The notes beneath the pieces are model-generated. The model saw only the letters and a program-made list of their open reading frames with translations. It had not been told where the DNA came from and searched no databases. From Shewanella eurypsychrophilus (GTDB lineage: Bacteria > Pseudomonadota > Gammaproteobacteria > Enterobacterales > Shewanellaceae), in NCBI RefSeq assembly GCF_007004545.3, contig NZ_CP045503.2, positions 4,372,102 through 4,436,101 of the forward strand: 64,000 nt of DNA, written 5' to 3'. How positions within the stretch are numbered: the stretch's first letter is position 1; the number at the start of each line of letters is the position of its first letter. Below are positions 9,114 through 17,859 of the stretch, in pieces. A program made the position numbers and the translations under genes.

Positions 9114-9743
9114 CTACAACTTGTACCCAGTCGCCACAAGATAGACTTCTCGCGAACGTGCTCGCGAAGAATCTGGCTTACGTGTTTTAACCGTTTTAAA
9201 CGCTTCTTTAACAGATTTCATGTATTCTTCAAAACCCTCCCCCTGAAAGACTTTGACAGCAAAACAACCATTAGGTGCCAAAACTTGATGACACATATCT
9301 AAGGCTAGCTCGACTAAATACATAGCGCGAGGTTGATCGACACCACCCGTCCCACTCATATTAGGCGCCATATCCGACAATACAACATCGACTTTAGCAT
9401 CCCCTACACGAGTCAGCAGTGCATCGAGCACTTTCTCCTCTCTAAAATCTCCTTGCAGAAAGTCTACACCAACTATCGGATCCATTGGTAAAATATCACA
9501 CGCTATGACTTTACCTTTTTCTCCTGCTAGTTTAACTGCGACTTGAGACCAGCCCCCAGGGGCTGCGCCTAAATCAACCACAGTCATACCCGGGCGAATT
9601 AACTTATCTTTCTCTTGAAGCTCCTCCATCTTAAACGCTGCACGAGAACGAAATCCTCGTTTTTGAGCTAATTTAACATAGTGATCATCAAAATGTTCTT
9701 GCATCCAGCGGGAGGAACTCGCTGTTCTTTTTTTTCCTGACAT
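9114..9743 (-). CDS. rlmE: 23S rRNA (uridine-2'-O)-methyltransferase RlmE
   Basis: 209 residues of the FtsJ/RrmJ family, which methylates U2552 of 23S rRNA using S-adenosylmethionine. The SAM motif VVDLGAAPGGWSQVA and the catalytic K-D-K residues (Lys in the RAAFKMEEL segment, Asp in DVVLSDMAPNMSG, Lys in CFAVKVFQGEG) are present. It precedes ftsH in one operon and is divergent from yhbY across a 91-bp gap that carries its promoter. This is the same arrangement as in E. coli, where the pair is heat inducible. Confidence 0.97.
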   Translation of the reverse strand: MSGKKRTASSSRWMQEHFDDHYVKLAQKRGFRSRAAFKMEELQEKDKLIRPGMTVVDLGAAPGGWSQVAVKLAGEKGKVIACDILPMDPIVGVDFLQGDFREEKVLDALLTRVGDAKVDVVLSDMAPNMSGTGGVDQPRAMYLVELALDMCHQVLAPNGCFAVKVFQGEGFEEYMKSVKEAFKTVKTRKPDSSRARSREVYLVATGYKL

Positions 9744-9778
9744 TCAAAATCCGCAACAAATGAGAGTTACATAATCCA

Positions 9779-9807
9779 TATATAAGGGTAGAATAGCGGC
9801 TTTTCAA
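9779..9807 (-). promoter_or_regulatory. Promoter of rlmE-ftsH
   Basis: On the minus strand TTGAAA and TATATA are separated by exactly 17 bases, giving a good sigma-70-type promoter about 36 bases before the rlmE start. The same bases (GTTGAAA ... CCCTTATAT) resemble a weak sigma-32 promoter, which fits heat control of ftsH, but that reading is inference. Confidence 0.6.
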
Positions 9808-9834
9808 CAGTAACTCAGCATAAAGTTGGTATAA

Positions 9835-10134
9835 ATGAATTTAACAACCAAACAAAAACAGCACTTAAAAGGCTTAGCGCACGATTTGAAGCCCGTAGTG
9901 ATGCTTGGTGCCAATGGCCTGACTGAAGGTGTACTGGCGGAAATAGATAATGCACTCACATATCACGAACTGATCAAAGTGAAGGTTGCCTCTGGAGACA
10001 GAGAGCTAAAAAATGCAATTGTTGACGCCATCATTCGTGAAACTCAAGCTGTAAAAGTACAGCTAATTGGTCATGTTTTAGTACTATTCCGTCAATCAGA
10101 AGAGATGAAAATAGCGATTCCGAAAGCTAAGTAA
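9835..10134 (+). CDS. yhbY: CRS1/YhbY-type RNA-binding protein (ribosome assembly)
   Basis: 99 residues, the normal YhbY length. The single KH-like CRM domain is recognisable by the start LTTKQKQHLKGLAHDLKPVV, the GANGLTEGVLAEID loop and a basic C-terminus. In E. coli YhbY associates with pre-50S particles. It is divergent from rlmE, as in E. coli, and is a single-gene unit ended by a strong hairpin terminator at 10196-10227. Confidence 0.94.
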   Translation: MNLTTKQKQHLKGLAHDLKPVVMLGANGLTEGVLAEIDNALTYHELIKVKVASGDRELKNAIVDAIIRETQAVKVQLIGHVLVLFRQSEEMKIAIPKAK

Positions 10135-10195
10135 TCATTTTTGAACGGCCATTTTCTATCTAACTTAGCAGTGAGATAGAAAAACCTTTAATAAA

Positions 10196-10227
10196 AGCGG
10201 AGCCACTGATTTTTCAGTGGCTCCGCT
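10196..10227. terminator. Bidirectional terminator between yhbY and secF
   Basis: A 14-bp perfect stem (AGCGGAGCCACTGA / TCAGTGGCTCCGCT) with a TTTT loop is flanked by AAAA and TTTTTT. It serves the convergent yhbY (+) and secF (-). Confidence 0.93.
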
Positions 10228-10247
10228 TTTTTATTACTTATACCTGT

Positions 10248-11177
10248 TTATGGTGTGTCGTTTACTGGAACTGCCTTATAGTGCTCAGCGTTAATTCCAA
10301 GCACTTCAGGCAAACAAGTTCCTATTGAAATTGAAGACCAGGTACCCGTCAAGATGCCAATAAACATGGCAATTGAAAAACTCTCCAGCGGCCCCCCTCC
10401 CATGATCCACAGAGCACTCACCGTCATTAAGGTTGTTCCACTGGTCACTAAAGTACGAGAAAAGGTTGCTTTAACGGCACGTGTACACACATCACTGATC
10501 GGCATTTTGGGTTTAAGAGTGAGTAACTCTCTAATTCTATCTGCAATAATAATAGAATCATTGAGTGAATAGCCTAATATGGCTAATACCGCGGCAAGTA
10601 CCGTCAGGTTAACTTCTATTTGTGTTAACGAAAAAAATGCTAATACAAATACCACATCATGAATCAATGCGAACAATGCTCCACTGGCGAGGCGCCACTC
10701 AAACCGAAAACTCAGATATCCCAAGATACATAGCATAGCAACAAACAGCGCTAGCCCACCCTGCTCAGCAAGTTCCTGGCCAATTTGAGGCCCGACAATG
10801 CTGGTGTTAAGCACCTCGAGATCACTATTCAATGGCGCCAATACCTGTTGAACATCTAGCATATTCATCGTCGTACTAGACTCGGTATCAGTCTGACTGT
10901 ATCTCAAAACCCAACGCCCTGGCTCACCCGCGGAAATAACACTCACTTCCTGATGTGATTTCCCTTCTAATAATTGCTCAATTTGTGAAGAATTAATGCT
11001 ACTGTCGAGACGAATTTCACTGACGACACCACCAGTAAAGTCTAAACCCCAATTAAAGCCATTAACAGAAATCACCATTAAAGAGATAACCATTAGAATT
11101 ATAGATACAATACTCGAAATATAACGGCACAGAGTCACTCTATTTGCAGGGAGATTTCTAAAATTTAAAAATGTCAT
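10248..11177 (-). CDS. secF: Protein-export membrane protein SecF (probable second copy)
   Basis: 309 residues with six expected membrane segments. The family's GLDFTGG motif (residues about 44-50) begins the periplasmic P1 domain, and the C-terminal membrane half carries AILGYSLNDSIIIADRIRE. SecF works with SecD in the proton-driven late step of Sec export. It starts one base after secD ends, so the pair is translationally tight. There is no yajC, unlike the standard yajC-secD-secF operon. Shewanella genomes, as I recall, carry two secDF sets, so this is probably the extra one; that is inference, since the rest of the genome is not visible. Confidence 0.9.
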   Translation of the reverse strand: MTFLNFRNLPANRVTLCRYISSIVSIILMVISLMVISVNGFNWGLDFTGGVVSEIRLDSSINSSQIEQLLEGKSHQEVSVISAGEPGRWVLRYSQTDTESSTTMNMLDVQQVLAPLNSDLEVLNTSIVGPQIGQELAEQGGLALFVAMLCILGYLSFRFEWRLASGALFALIHDVVFVLAFFSLTQIEVNLTVLAAVLAILGYSLNDSIIIADRIRELLTLKPKMPISDVCTRAVKATFSRTLVTSGTTLMTVSALWIMGGGPLESFSIAMFIGILTGTWSSISIGTCLPEVLGINAEHYKAVPVNDTP

Positions 11178-11178
11178 A

Positions 11179-12993
11179 TTACACCTTCACTTCGCGACTA
11201 AAATTATGTCCATAAACCAAATTAATGATTGCTCTTGAAGCAAAAATACCTGTAAACATACTAGTGAGTAGGCCCAGCCCTAAAGTCAAAGCAAAACCTT
11301 GAATAGGACCATTACCGATAGAATAGAGCACTACAGCCGTGATCATGGTGGTAAAGTTAGCATCGAAGATCGTCGTGACCGCACTATCAAATCCTTTGTC
11401 GATAGCATGGGCAAAGCCCCTTCCCTCCGCTAACTTATCCCTAATTCGCTCGAAAATGAGCACATTAGTGTCCACAGCCATACCAACTGTGAGTACTAGG
11501 CCCGCTATCCCGGGTAAAGTGAGTACAGCCCCAGGAATTAACGCCAATAGTCCAAACAAAATGACCATATTGGCAATCAAAGCCACATTCGCCACCCAGC
11601 CCAAGCGGCGATACCATAACCCCATAAACACCAATGTCATTGCCATGCCTAAAGCCAATGCAGAAAAACCATTGGTAATATTCTCAGCCCCTAAACTCGG
11701 GCCTATGGTTCGTTCTTCCACAATAGTAACGGGTGCAGTCATAGAGCCAGCTCGAAGTAATAAGGCTAATTGCTGCGCCTCGGCATAATCTCCAGCCCCC
11801 GTAATACTGAATCTATCCCCTAATTGAGATTGAATCGTGGCAACACTGATAACTTCAGTCGTTTGGCGTACCTTGCCCTTTGTATCCCGAGTGTATTCAC
11901 TGTATGAGGTCGCCATTGGCTGCCCAATATTGTCGCGCGAAAAGTCAGACATCATTCTTCCTCCCGCTCTATCGAGGTGGATAACAACTTCGGGCAGTCC
12001 CATCTCACCTAATCCGGCTCTAGCATCAATGATGTGCTCACCACCTAACACCGGCCTTCTGGCCACATAAACAGGAGATTCAGAAGGCCCCTTGAGTATC
12101 TTAGCGTTAATTGAACCAGGAGATTTTACTTCATAAAAAGCTAAGCTGGCTGTTGCACCTATGACGTTTTTAGCTAACGCAGGATCTTGAACACCCGGTA
12201 ATTCGATGCGGATCCTATGCTCCCCTTGACGCTGAACTACCGCCTCAGTGATCCCTAACTCCTCAATCCGGGTACGCATGATCTGTAAGTTTTGTTTCAC
12301 CGTCACATCTCTGATTTTAACCTTCTCATCAGACCGAATATCAGCTTTCAATCCTGAATTATCTAAATTCGATACCTGCCAGCTTGGGTAATTTGTCGCG
12401 ATAAACTCGCTAATGATGTCTTTATCAGCTCCCTCTGATGGAGTTATGACCACATTTAAATCTGAGTTTTGCCGAACGGTTATACCGGTCATTTTTTGCT
12501 GCCGAGCAAACTGTCTAACCCCGTCGATAAAAGCGTCATACTGAAGTTGATATACTGGTTCAATTTCGACATCCAGTAAAAATTGCACACCACCACGTAA
12601 ATCTAAACCGAGTTTGATCGGTTTTACTCCCAAAGATAGCAACCAATCTGGCGCTGCCGCTGATAATGTCAGAGTCAACTTAGCGCCATCCTCGACATTT
12701 TCCAGTAAGAGAGCCTTAGCTTGATTTTGTTGATTCTTGTCATTGAGAATAACTAAGGTTTTATCTTCATTTTGTTCGATAGCTTTAACGTCAATCCCAC
12801 GCTCAGTTAGCACCTGATGTAACTGTTGTGATGTCAGGCTCAAGCCCGCACTAGCACCTATTTGAATTGCAGCATCTTCGCCATACAAGGTGGGTAATGC
12901 ACTAAATGCCATGATGATAAATGTCACGACTAGGACAATATACTTCCATGCCGAATAGCGATTTAATTGCTTATTGTTTGCTTGTTTTCTCAT
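11179..12993 (-). CDS. secD: Protein translocase subunit SecD (probable second copy)
   Basis: 604 residues from the chosen ATG (MRKQANNKQLNRYSAWKY). The order is an N-terminal membrane segment, the SecD GLDLRGGVQFLLDVE motif (about residue 130), a large periplasmic region, and five C-terminal membrane segments with LPGIAGLVLTVGMAVDTNVL and FERIRDKLAEG. The listed frame opens 21 codons earlier, but that extension is unlike SecD and AGAG lies about six bases before this ATG. secF follows one base after the stop. An exported protein of unknown function is encoded just upstream on the same strand. Confidence 0.9.
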   Translation of the reverse strand: MRKQANNKQLNRYSAWKYIVLVVTFIIMAFSALPTLYGEDAAIQIGASAGLSLTSQQLHQVLTERGIDVKAIEQNEDKTLVILNDKNQQNQAKALLLENVEDGAKLTLTLSAAAPDWLLSLGVKPIKLGLDLRGGVQFLLDVEIEPVYQLQYDAFIDGVRQFARQQKMTGITVRQNSDLNVVITPSEGADKDIISEFIATNYPSWQVSNLDNSGLKADIRSDEKVKIRDVTVKQNLQIMRTRIEELGITEAVVQRQGEHRIRIELPGVQDPALAKNVIGATASLAFYEVKSPGSINAKILKGPSESPVYVARRPVLGGEHIIDARAGLGEMGLPEVVIHLDRAGGRMMSDFSRDNIGQPMATSYSEYTRDTKGKVRQTTEVISVATIQSQLGDRFSITGAGDYAEAQQLALLLRAGSMTAPVTIVEERTIGPSLGAENITNGFSALALGMAMTLVFMGLWYRRLGWVANVALIANMVILFGLLALIPGAVLTLPGIAGLVLTVGMAVDTNVLIFERIRDKLAEGRGFAHAIDKGFDSAVTTIFDANFTTMITAVVLYSIGNGPIQGFALTLGLGLLTSMFTGIFASRAIINLVYGHNFSREVKV

Positions 12994-13125
12994 TGTTAAC
13001 TCTATTTTTAATGCTGAAAAATTTCTTTTCCCCACAGATAGAACAGCAAACTTCATCCGTTAATAGAATGAATATCTGTTTAATAGAAAGGAAAATTGAC
13101 CAGATAACCTGGTAGAAAGTCTTAG

Positions 13126-13623
13126 CTAAGCAGAGCGTGTTTGAGAAAAGCGATAGAGCAGATTTGATTCTTTCCAACCAGAAAGTCGATTGGTATTTTG
13201 ATTGACTTGCAGTGCCCAATTGAGTGTCGATGCAAAATCAATTCGATAGCCTATTGCAAATGAAGGGCTAAGTGGTGCTGTAAATTCAAAAGCAAGACGA
13301 TAGTCAGGCTTACGATTAAGCTGTTCGTGGTGAGCAAAGCTGATTAAACGCTGAGGGATAAGCGGAACAAACTTAGGGATGTCGCTATCTTGAGCAGAAA
13401 ATGTAGTCTGTTTTAAACCACGACTATCTGATTCAGCTTGAGGCGAAGTAGCCAATGAAATTAATCGTTCGACGCTCCTTGTGTCGCTTTGAGCATCTTG
13501 AACTGTGTGATTAACTTTGCTTTGACTAACTTTTACGCCATCTGAAAAGCTCGCAGACACAGGAGAGCTAAATATCCCCCCAATGAAAAACAAGATTAAT
13601 CCGAAACGTAAATAAGCTAACAC
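13126..13623 (-). CDS. Exported protein of unknown function upstream of secDF
   Basis: About 165 residues. I do not recognise the family. A clear signal peptide (LAYLRFGLILFFIGGIFSSPVSA) is followed by a polar Ser/Gln-rich stretch and then a C-terminal half with alternating hydrophobic and aromatic residues (RLAFEFTAPLSPSFAIGYRIDF, LLYRFSQT), which looks like beta-strands of an outer-membrane or periplasmic protein. The start is uncertain: I prefer GTG at 13623, with AAAGG six bases before it; an ATG at 13656 would add eleven residues in front of the signal peptide. It lies 132 bp upstream of secD on the same strand and may be co-expressed with it. Confidence 0.65.
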   Translation of the reverse strand: MLAYLRFGLILFFIGGIFSSPVSASFSDGVKVSQSKVNHTVQDAQSDTRSVERLISLATSPQAESDSRGLKQTTFSAQDSDIPKFVPLIPQRLISFAHHEQLNRKPDYRLAFEFTAPLSPSFAIGYRIDFASTLNWALQVNQNTNRLSGWKESNLLYRFSQTRSA

Positions 13624-13731
13624 CAAATGCCTTTCATAGATAAATTGACAAGTCATTTAGTTTAAAGACTGTCACACAAGGACACAAATTAAATTTTCAT
13701 CATGTTAAAAATAATAAACGAATACAAAAAA

Positions 13732-13747
13732 ACCGCTAAATAGCGGT
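13732..13747. terminator. Bidirectional terminator after greA
   Basis: A perfect ACCGCTA/TAGCGGT stem with a two-base loop is flanked by seven A on one side and eight T on the other. It is placed 22 bases beyond the greA stop and ends greA transcription before the downstream exported-protein gene. Confidence 0.88.
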
Positions 13748-13769
13748 TTTTTTTGCAAGTGTTTATAGC

Positions 13770-14246
13770 TTAAATGTATTTCACTGCAATGATTTCATAC
13801 TCAGTAATACCACCAGGAGTCTGAATATTAACTTCATCGTCAAGGTTCTTGCCGACTAAACCACGTGCAATCGGTGAGGTCACAGAGATAAGATTCTCTT
13901 TGATGTTAGCTTCATCCTCACCAACAATTCGGTAAGTAACCTCTTCTTCCGTCTCAACGTTCAAAATAGTCACTGTAGTACCAAAAATAATACGGCCAGT
14001 ATTTTCCATCTTGGTCACATCGATAATTTGGACGTTAGACAAATTCCCCTCAATGTAACGAATTCTCGCTTCAGATAAACCCTGTTCTTCACGTGCAGCA
14101 TGGTACTCGGCATTCTCTTTAAGATCGCCAAGTTCTCTCGCTATACCTATTGCTTCAGCAATTTTAGGACGCTTTTCAAACTTTAAGTAGTCTAGCTCTT
14201 TGCGCAGCTGCTCAGCACCGACAACGGTCATTGGAACCTTATTCAT
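13770..14246 (-). CDS. greA: Transcription elongation factor GreA
   Basis: 158 residues, full length. The N-terminal coiled-coil hairpin spans about residues 8-75 and has the acidic tip region with GDLKENAEYHAAREEQG, which inserts into the RNA-polymerase secondary channel to trigger cleavage of backtracked RNA. The C-terminal FKBP-like domain (SPIARGLVGKNLDDEV) follows. Start MNKVPMTVVGAEQLRKELDYL is canonical. It is a single gene between a terminator and a 376-bp upstream gap. Confidence 0.97.
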   Translation of the reverse strand: MNKVPMTVVGAEQLRKELDYLKFEKRPKIAEAIGIARELGDLKENAEYHAAREEQGLSEARIRYIEGNLSNVQIIDVTKMENTGRIIFGTTVTILNVETEEEVTYRIVGEDEANIKENLISVTSPIARGLVGKNLDDEVNIQTPGGITEYEIIAVKYI

Positions 14247-14628
14247 AATCCTCTTTCGTCTCCTTTAAAACAAAAGCAGTCTCTGTCGGCGTCAATGGCC
14301 AACACAGTAAAGTACATTTGGAATTGTCACATTCTATACGTTGATCGCATCAGATGCTATCCCACTGTCTTCTATCTGCGCTTGCTATCTACATTTTATT
14401 TTCAGTATTAGTTAATTTTAATGGTAGAGAAGAAATCAAAAGTGCCGTTCTACCCTGGTGGTACAAAACTAATTGTCCTTAATTAGCAATAAGTTAAATC
14501 TACACTACACTTCAGGTGTTCTATCCAAACCATACAATTTCGATTTATCTATCTATCGACTTCCAGCCATTGGAATCGAACAAGCTTATAAATACAAATA
14601 AGCACTAAATACAAAATAGGGAATGAAT
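14247..14628. other. Intergenic region between greA and the TorF-type gene
   Basis: A+T-rich gap between two divergent genes. It must hold both promoters, but I could not single out a convincing -35/-10 pair. Short inverted repeats (GGTAGA...TCTACC near 14423-14454 and a TACC-GGTA hairpin inside it) are too small to name. There is no ORF with coding character. Confidence 0.5.
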
Positions 14629-15282
14629 ATGAAACATCACATTGGATATGCAATTGCTATATGTTCAACACTTAGCTTTGCCCCCCCAGCATTATCGACA
14701 GAAGGCTTATCGGCTAACATAGGGGTCACTAACAACTACATCTGGCGAGGCGTCACTCAAACTGATGACAAACCAGCCGTCTCTGGCGGCATTGATTACG
14801 CAATCGACAATGGTATTTATATCGGTACTTGGGCTTCAAATGTCGACTTTGGTGATGAGGCAACCACTGAACTCGATCTCTACTTAGGTTTCGGTAACCA
14901 AGTCGGTGAATTTAGCTACGACTTAGGCTATGTCTATTATGGCTACCCGGATGGTGAAGACCTCAATTTTGGCGAAGCATACGCCTCCGTAGGCTGGAGC
15001 ATTCTCTCTATCGGGGTTTCTACGACGGCACATTCTGATTGGTCATCAGATTTTGGTGATGACATCTATGTTGAGGCAAATGTAGCCTTTGAAATTTTAG
15101 GTGATGCAGAACTTGGACTCCATTTCGGTAGTTATGATTTCAACGATGGACTCGATTATCAAGATTATAACGTAAGCCTAAGTAAAAATGGTTTTAGCTT
15201 CTTAGTCAGTCAGGTGAGCGAGGATGAGATAGATGACGATTACAAGGTTATTGTTTCTTATACCTATGAAATAGATCTATGA
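14629..15282 (+). CDS. TorF-family putative outer-membrane porin
   Basis: 217 residues. The signal peptide (HIGYAIAICSTLSFAPPALS) is followed by a short beta-barrel of the TorF/Gcw_chp family, recognised by NIGVTNNYIWRGVTQTDDKPAV near the mature start and by GLGY/YYGYPD-type strands. It ends with alternating YKVIVSYTYEIDL. The function is not established; members are predicted porins. I start at the second ATG because AGGGA is six bases before it and abuts the first. It is monocistronic and ended by the hairpin at 15301-15325. Confidence 0.88.
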   Translation: MKHHIGYAIAICSTLSFAPPALSTEGLSANIGVTNNYIWRGVTQTDDKPAVSGGIDYAIDNGIYIGTWASNVDFGDEATTELDLYLGFGNQVGEFSYDLGYVYYGYPDGEDLNFGEAYASVGWSILSIGVSTTAHSDWSSDFGDDIYVEANVAFEILGDAELGLHFGSYDFNDGLDYQDYNVSLSKNGFSFLVSQVSEDEIDDDYKVIVSYTYEIDL

Positions 15283-15300
15283 TCGGTATAGGTGAACAAA

Positions 15301-15325
15301 ATAGAGGCCCAAATCGGGCCTCTAT
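15301..15325. terminator. Bidirectional terminator between the TorF-type gene and the chemoreceptor
   Basis: ATAGAGGCCC and GGGCCTCTAT form a 10-bp perfect stem with a five-base loop, flanked by AAA and TTTAA. It serves two convergent genes. Confidence 0.88.
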
Positions 15326-15405
15326 TTAATTACACTCTTTTCCAATTAAACACTTTCAAATAAGACTAAACCTTAATCTCATAAGCCCGATAGAGACGCT
15401 CTGTG

Positions 15406-17724
15406 CTAAAGCTTAAATTCACTCATTTTCTCTTCTAGATTAGTCACTAGCCCACTCAATTTTTCGACATCATCCTTGCTAAGTTCTGCCTTGCTCGATA
15501 TTTTTAGAGAAGTATCGGCAATCTCTGTAATGTTCTGATTTATATCACCAACCACTGCGCTCTGCTGCTCGGATGCCGTCGCAATCTGCATATTCATATC
15601 ACTGAGCTGAGAAACAAGCGCCACCACTTCGGACAATATATTTCTGTTTTCTTCACAGGTACCGATACTGGCATTGGCCATCTCGTTAGACGAGGTCACC
15701 ATCTTGACGGTTATTTCAGTTTCATGCTGCAGCGAATTAATTTTTTCTCGGATATCTTCAGTAGATTGCTGAGTACGAGATGCTAATGTCCTCACTTCAT
15801 CGGCGACAACCGCAAACCCCCTTCCCTGCTCGCCCGCCCTAGCCGCTTCGATGGCCGCATTAAGTGCCAATAAATTAGTCTGCTCGGCAATAGCCTGAAT
15901 GACATCTAGCACTGAACCTATTGATTCACTCTCATGAGCCAATTTTTCTATGGATTCTGATGCCGAAGCCATTTGTGCGTTTAGCTCCGCCATATCATGC
16001 TCCAGACGCTCGGCACCTTGGGTACTCTCCAAGCACTTATCATTGGTTTCACGCACTGAGTCAGCGGCACCAGCAGCATTGCGCGCCACCTCTTGGATTG
16101 TCGCTAATAGCTGGTTTGTCGCCACCGCCACACTATCTGCACTGTTGGATTGCTGCATCGTTTGGTCTGTCGTTTCCTGAATGTCATTCATCATCTTACT
16201 CGTCGACTGCAGCAGAGTCGCCGCCAACTCCTCGACACTATTGAGAATACCCTGTAACTCCTGCAGCAACTGATTGAATGAGCTTGCCAAAGAAAACAGC
16301 TCATCTTTACCTTGGTAATCGATCCGGGTGGTGAGGTCTTTATTCTGAGTGACTCGATTAACCTGAGCGATAAAATCATTGATTGGATTAGATATTCCCC
16401 GACCGACCATGAAGCCTGCTATTAGAGTAATAGGAATTAAGATCAACATGATGACACTGATAGTCAACCAGATAGCCGAGAGCATATCCTCTTTGTCCTG
16501 CATTGCCTCGGCGACATCGATTTCACTCAATATGACCCATTTAACCCCAGGAATTTCCAATGGCGCAAATGCCGACAATACCTCTACATTACGATAATCC
16601 ATGATATTTTTAATTCCAGACTGTCCAGATAATGCCAGTCGAGCCCCCTCACTCTCGACCGTTTGATAACCGATAGCCGAGCCACTGGCCTCAATCTTGT
16701 CCACCACACTCGCGTTCATACCCGAAGCTCTGAGTGCCTTAATATAGCCTTTCTTATCATCATGTAAGAATCGGCTCTGACTACGAAGCAAGTGATCATC
16801 ACCCACTAGATAGGTTTCACCAGAACTCCCAAGCCCGACTTTGGACCATTCTTGATCATAGGTCATTAAACTATTAATCTCATCGATTGGCATCTGAAAC
16901 ACTAACACGCCCAACTTTTCCCCCTCACCGGAGAACACAGGGGAAGAGATAAATGCAGCAGCGGCTTCATAGGAGGGGAAATAGGGCTTGAAATCGACCA
17001 AGAAAGTGGCATTTTTATCTGTAGTTTGACTCGCCAAGCGATATGCTTCAGCAAGCCCTGTGTTTTTATAAGGACCATCTAATAGTGATGTCGCAAAATC
17101 TAGCTCTTTAAATACTGAATAGACCACGAAACCTGACTCAGGCTCGATGAGAAAAATATCATAAAATCCAAATGCTTCGAGATATTGATTAAAATGTGGA
17201 TGATACTTTTTATGAGTCTTACTATAGGGAGTCCCATCGTTAGCAAACTCTAAAGAGTTTTTACTGCCAAGAGGATTAGAATTACCACTAATGTAGGCAT
17301 GTTGAATGGCTTTAGTATTTCGATTTAGCAACGAGAGTTTACTCGTTGCACTGCCTGTGGCCGATGGATTCTGATTACGGTATTGCTTATCGAATTCATT
17401 GGTGTAATAACGCTTCAAGGCTGAATCATCTCTCATGCTGGTCTGCTGAGCATAATCGAAAAACTCTTGAGGCAGATGATGCATCACATCGATCACCATC
17501 TCGTCGTTAGACAAGGTGATCATCTCTTTCTCAATTGTTGAGAAATACCTTTCTACCTGAGATTTTTGAATTTCTCGAATAGCTACAAGCTGCTCAAATG
17601 CCCTCTTCTCTAATGCAACCGATGCAATAGAAGAAGACTTCCAACCAACCAGCGATCCTGCTGTAAAAATGCCAATCCCTGATAACAACACCGAAGCCAA
17701 CACGATTTTGCTGGAAATTTTCAT
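15406..17724 (-). CDS. Methyl-accepting chemotaxis protein with large periplasmic sensor
   Basis: 772 residues. A membrane segment (about 8-28) is followed by a periplasmic sensor of about 380 residues with double-Cache-like features (FDYAQQTSMRDDSALKRYY, GVLVFQMPIDEIN, GSSGETYLVGDD). Then come a second membrane segment (about 415-440), a HAMP domain (about 440-495) and the long cytoplasmic coiled coil whose tip contains NLLALNAAIEAARAGEQG. It would bind CheW/CheA and signal to the flagellum. There is no C-terminal NWETF-type pentapeptide, so it would depend on other receptors for efficient methylation. The ligand is unknown; double-Cache domains often bind small amino or organic acids. Confidence 0.93.
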   Translation of the reverse strand: MKISSKIVLASVLLSGIGIFTAGSLVGWKSSSIASVALEKRAFEQLVAIREIQKSQVERYFSTIEKEMITLSNDEMVIDVMHHLPQEFFDYAQQTSMRDDSALKRYYTNEFDKQYRNQNPSATGSATSKLSLLNRNTKAIQHAYISGNSNPLGSKNSLEFANDGTPYSKTHKKYHPHFNQYLEAFGFYDIFLIEPESGFVVYSVFKELDFATSLLDGPYKNTGLAEAYRLASQTTDKNATFLVDFKPYFPSYEAAAAFISSPVFSGEGEKLGVLVFQMPIDEINSLMTYDQEWSKVGLGSSGETYLVGDDHLLRSQSRFLHDDKKGYIKALRASGMNASVVDKIEASGSAIGYQTVESEGARLALSGQSGIKNIMDYRNVEVLSAFAPLEIPGVKWVILSEIDVAEAMQDKEDMLSAIWLTISVIMLILIPITLIAGFMVGRGISNPINDFIAQVNRVTQNKDLTTRIDYQGKDELFSLASSFNQLLQELQGILNSVEELAATLLQSTSKMMNDIQETTDQTMQQSNSADSVAVATNQLLATIQEVARNAAGAADSVRETNDKCLESTQGAERLEHDMAELNAQMASASESIEKLAHESESIGSVLDVIQAIAEQTNLLALNAAIEAARAGEQGRGFAVVADEVRTLASRTQQSTEDIREKINSLQHETEITVKMVTSSNEMANASIGTCEENRNILSEVVALVSQLSDMNMQIATASEQQSAVVGDINQNITEIADTSLKISSKAELSKDDVEKLSGLVTNLEEKMSEFKL

Positions 17725-17818
17725 GAGCCGCTTACCACCTAAACAAGATTAGTCTTTAAAGTTTAGTAGAAATGCAAAAACTCGCTGAAAAGGGGGTATT
17801 TGAGAATTAAAAACAATA

Positions 17819-17843
17819 AAAAAGGCCGCGAAGCGGCCTTTTT
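17819..17843 (-). terminator. Rho-independent terminator after carB
   Basis: AAAGGCCGC-GAA-GCGGCCTTT perfect stem with T run on the minus strand and A/T runs on both sides, 17 bases past the carB stop. Confidence 0.9.
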
Positions 17844-17859
17844 TATTAAGTAAATAGTC

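Noticed and set aside
15406..17724. C-terminal methylation-enzyme docking pentapeptide in the chemoreceptor
   Set aside because: The protein ends KMSEFKL; no NWETF-like sequence.
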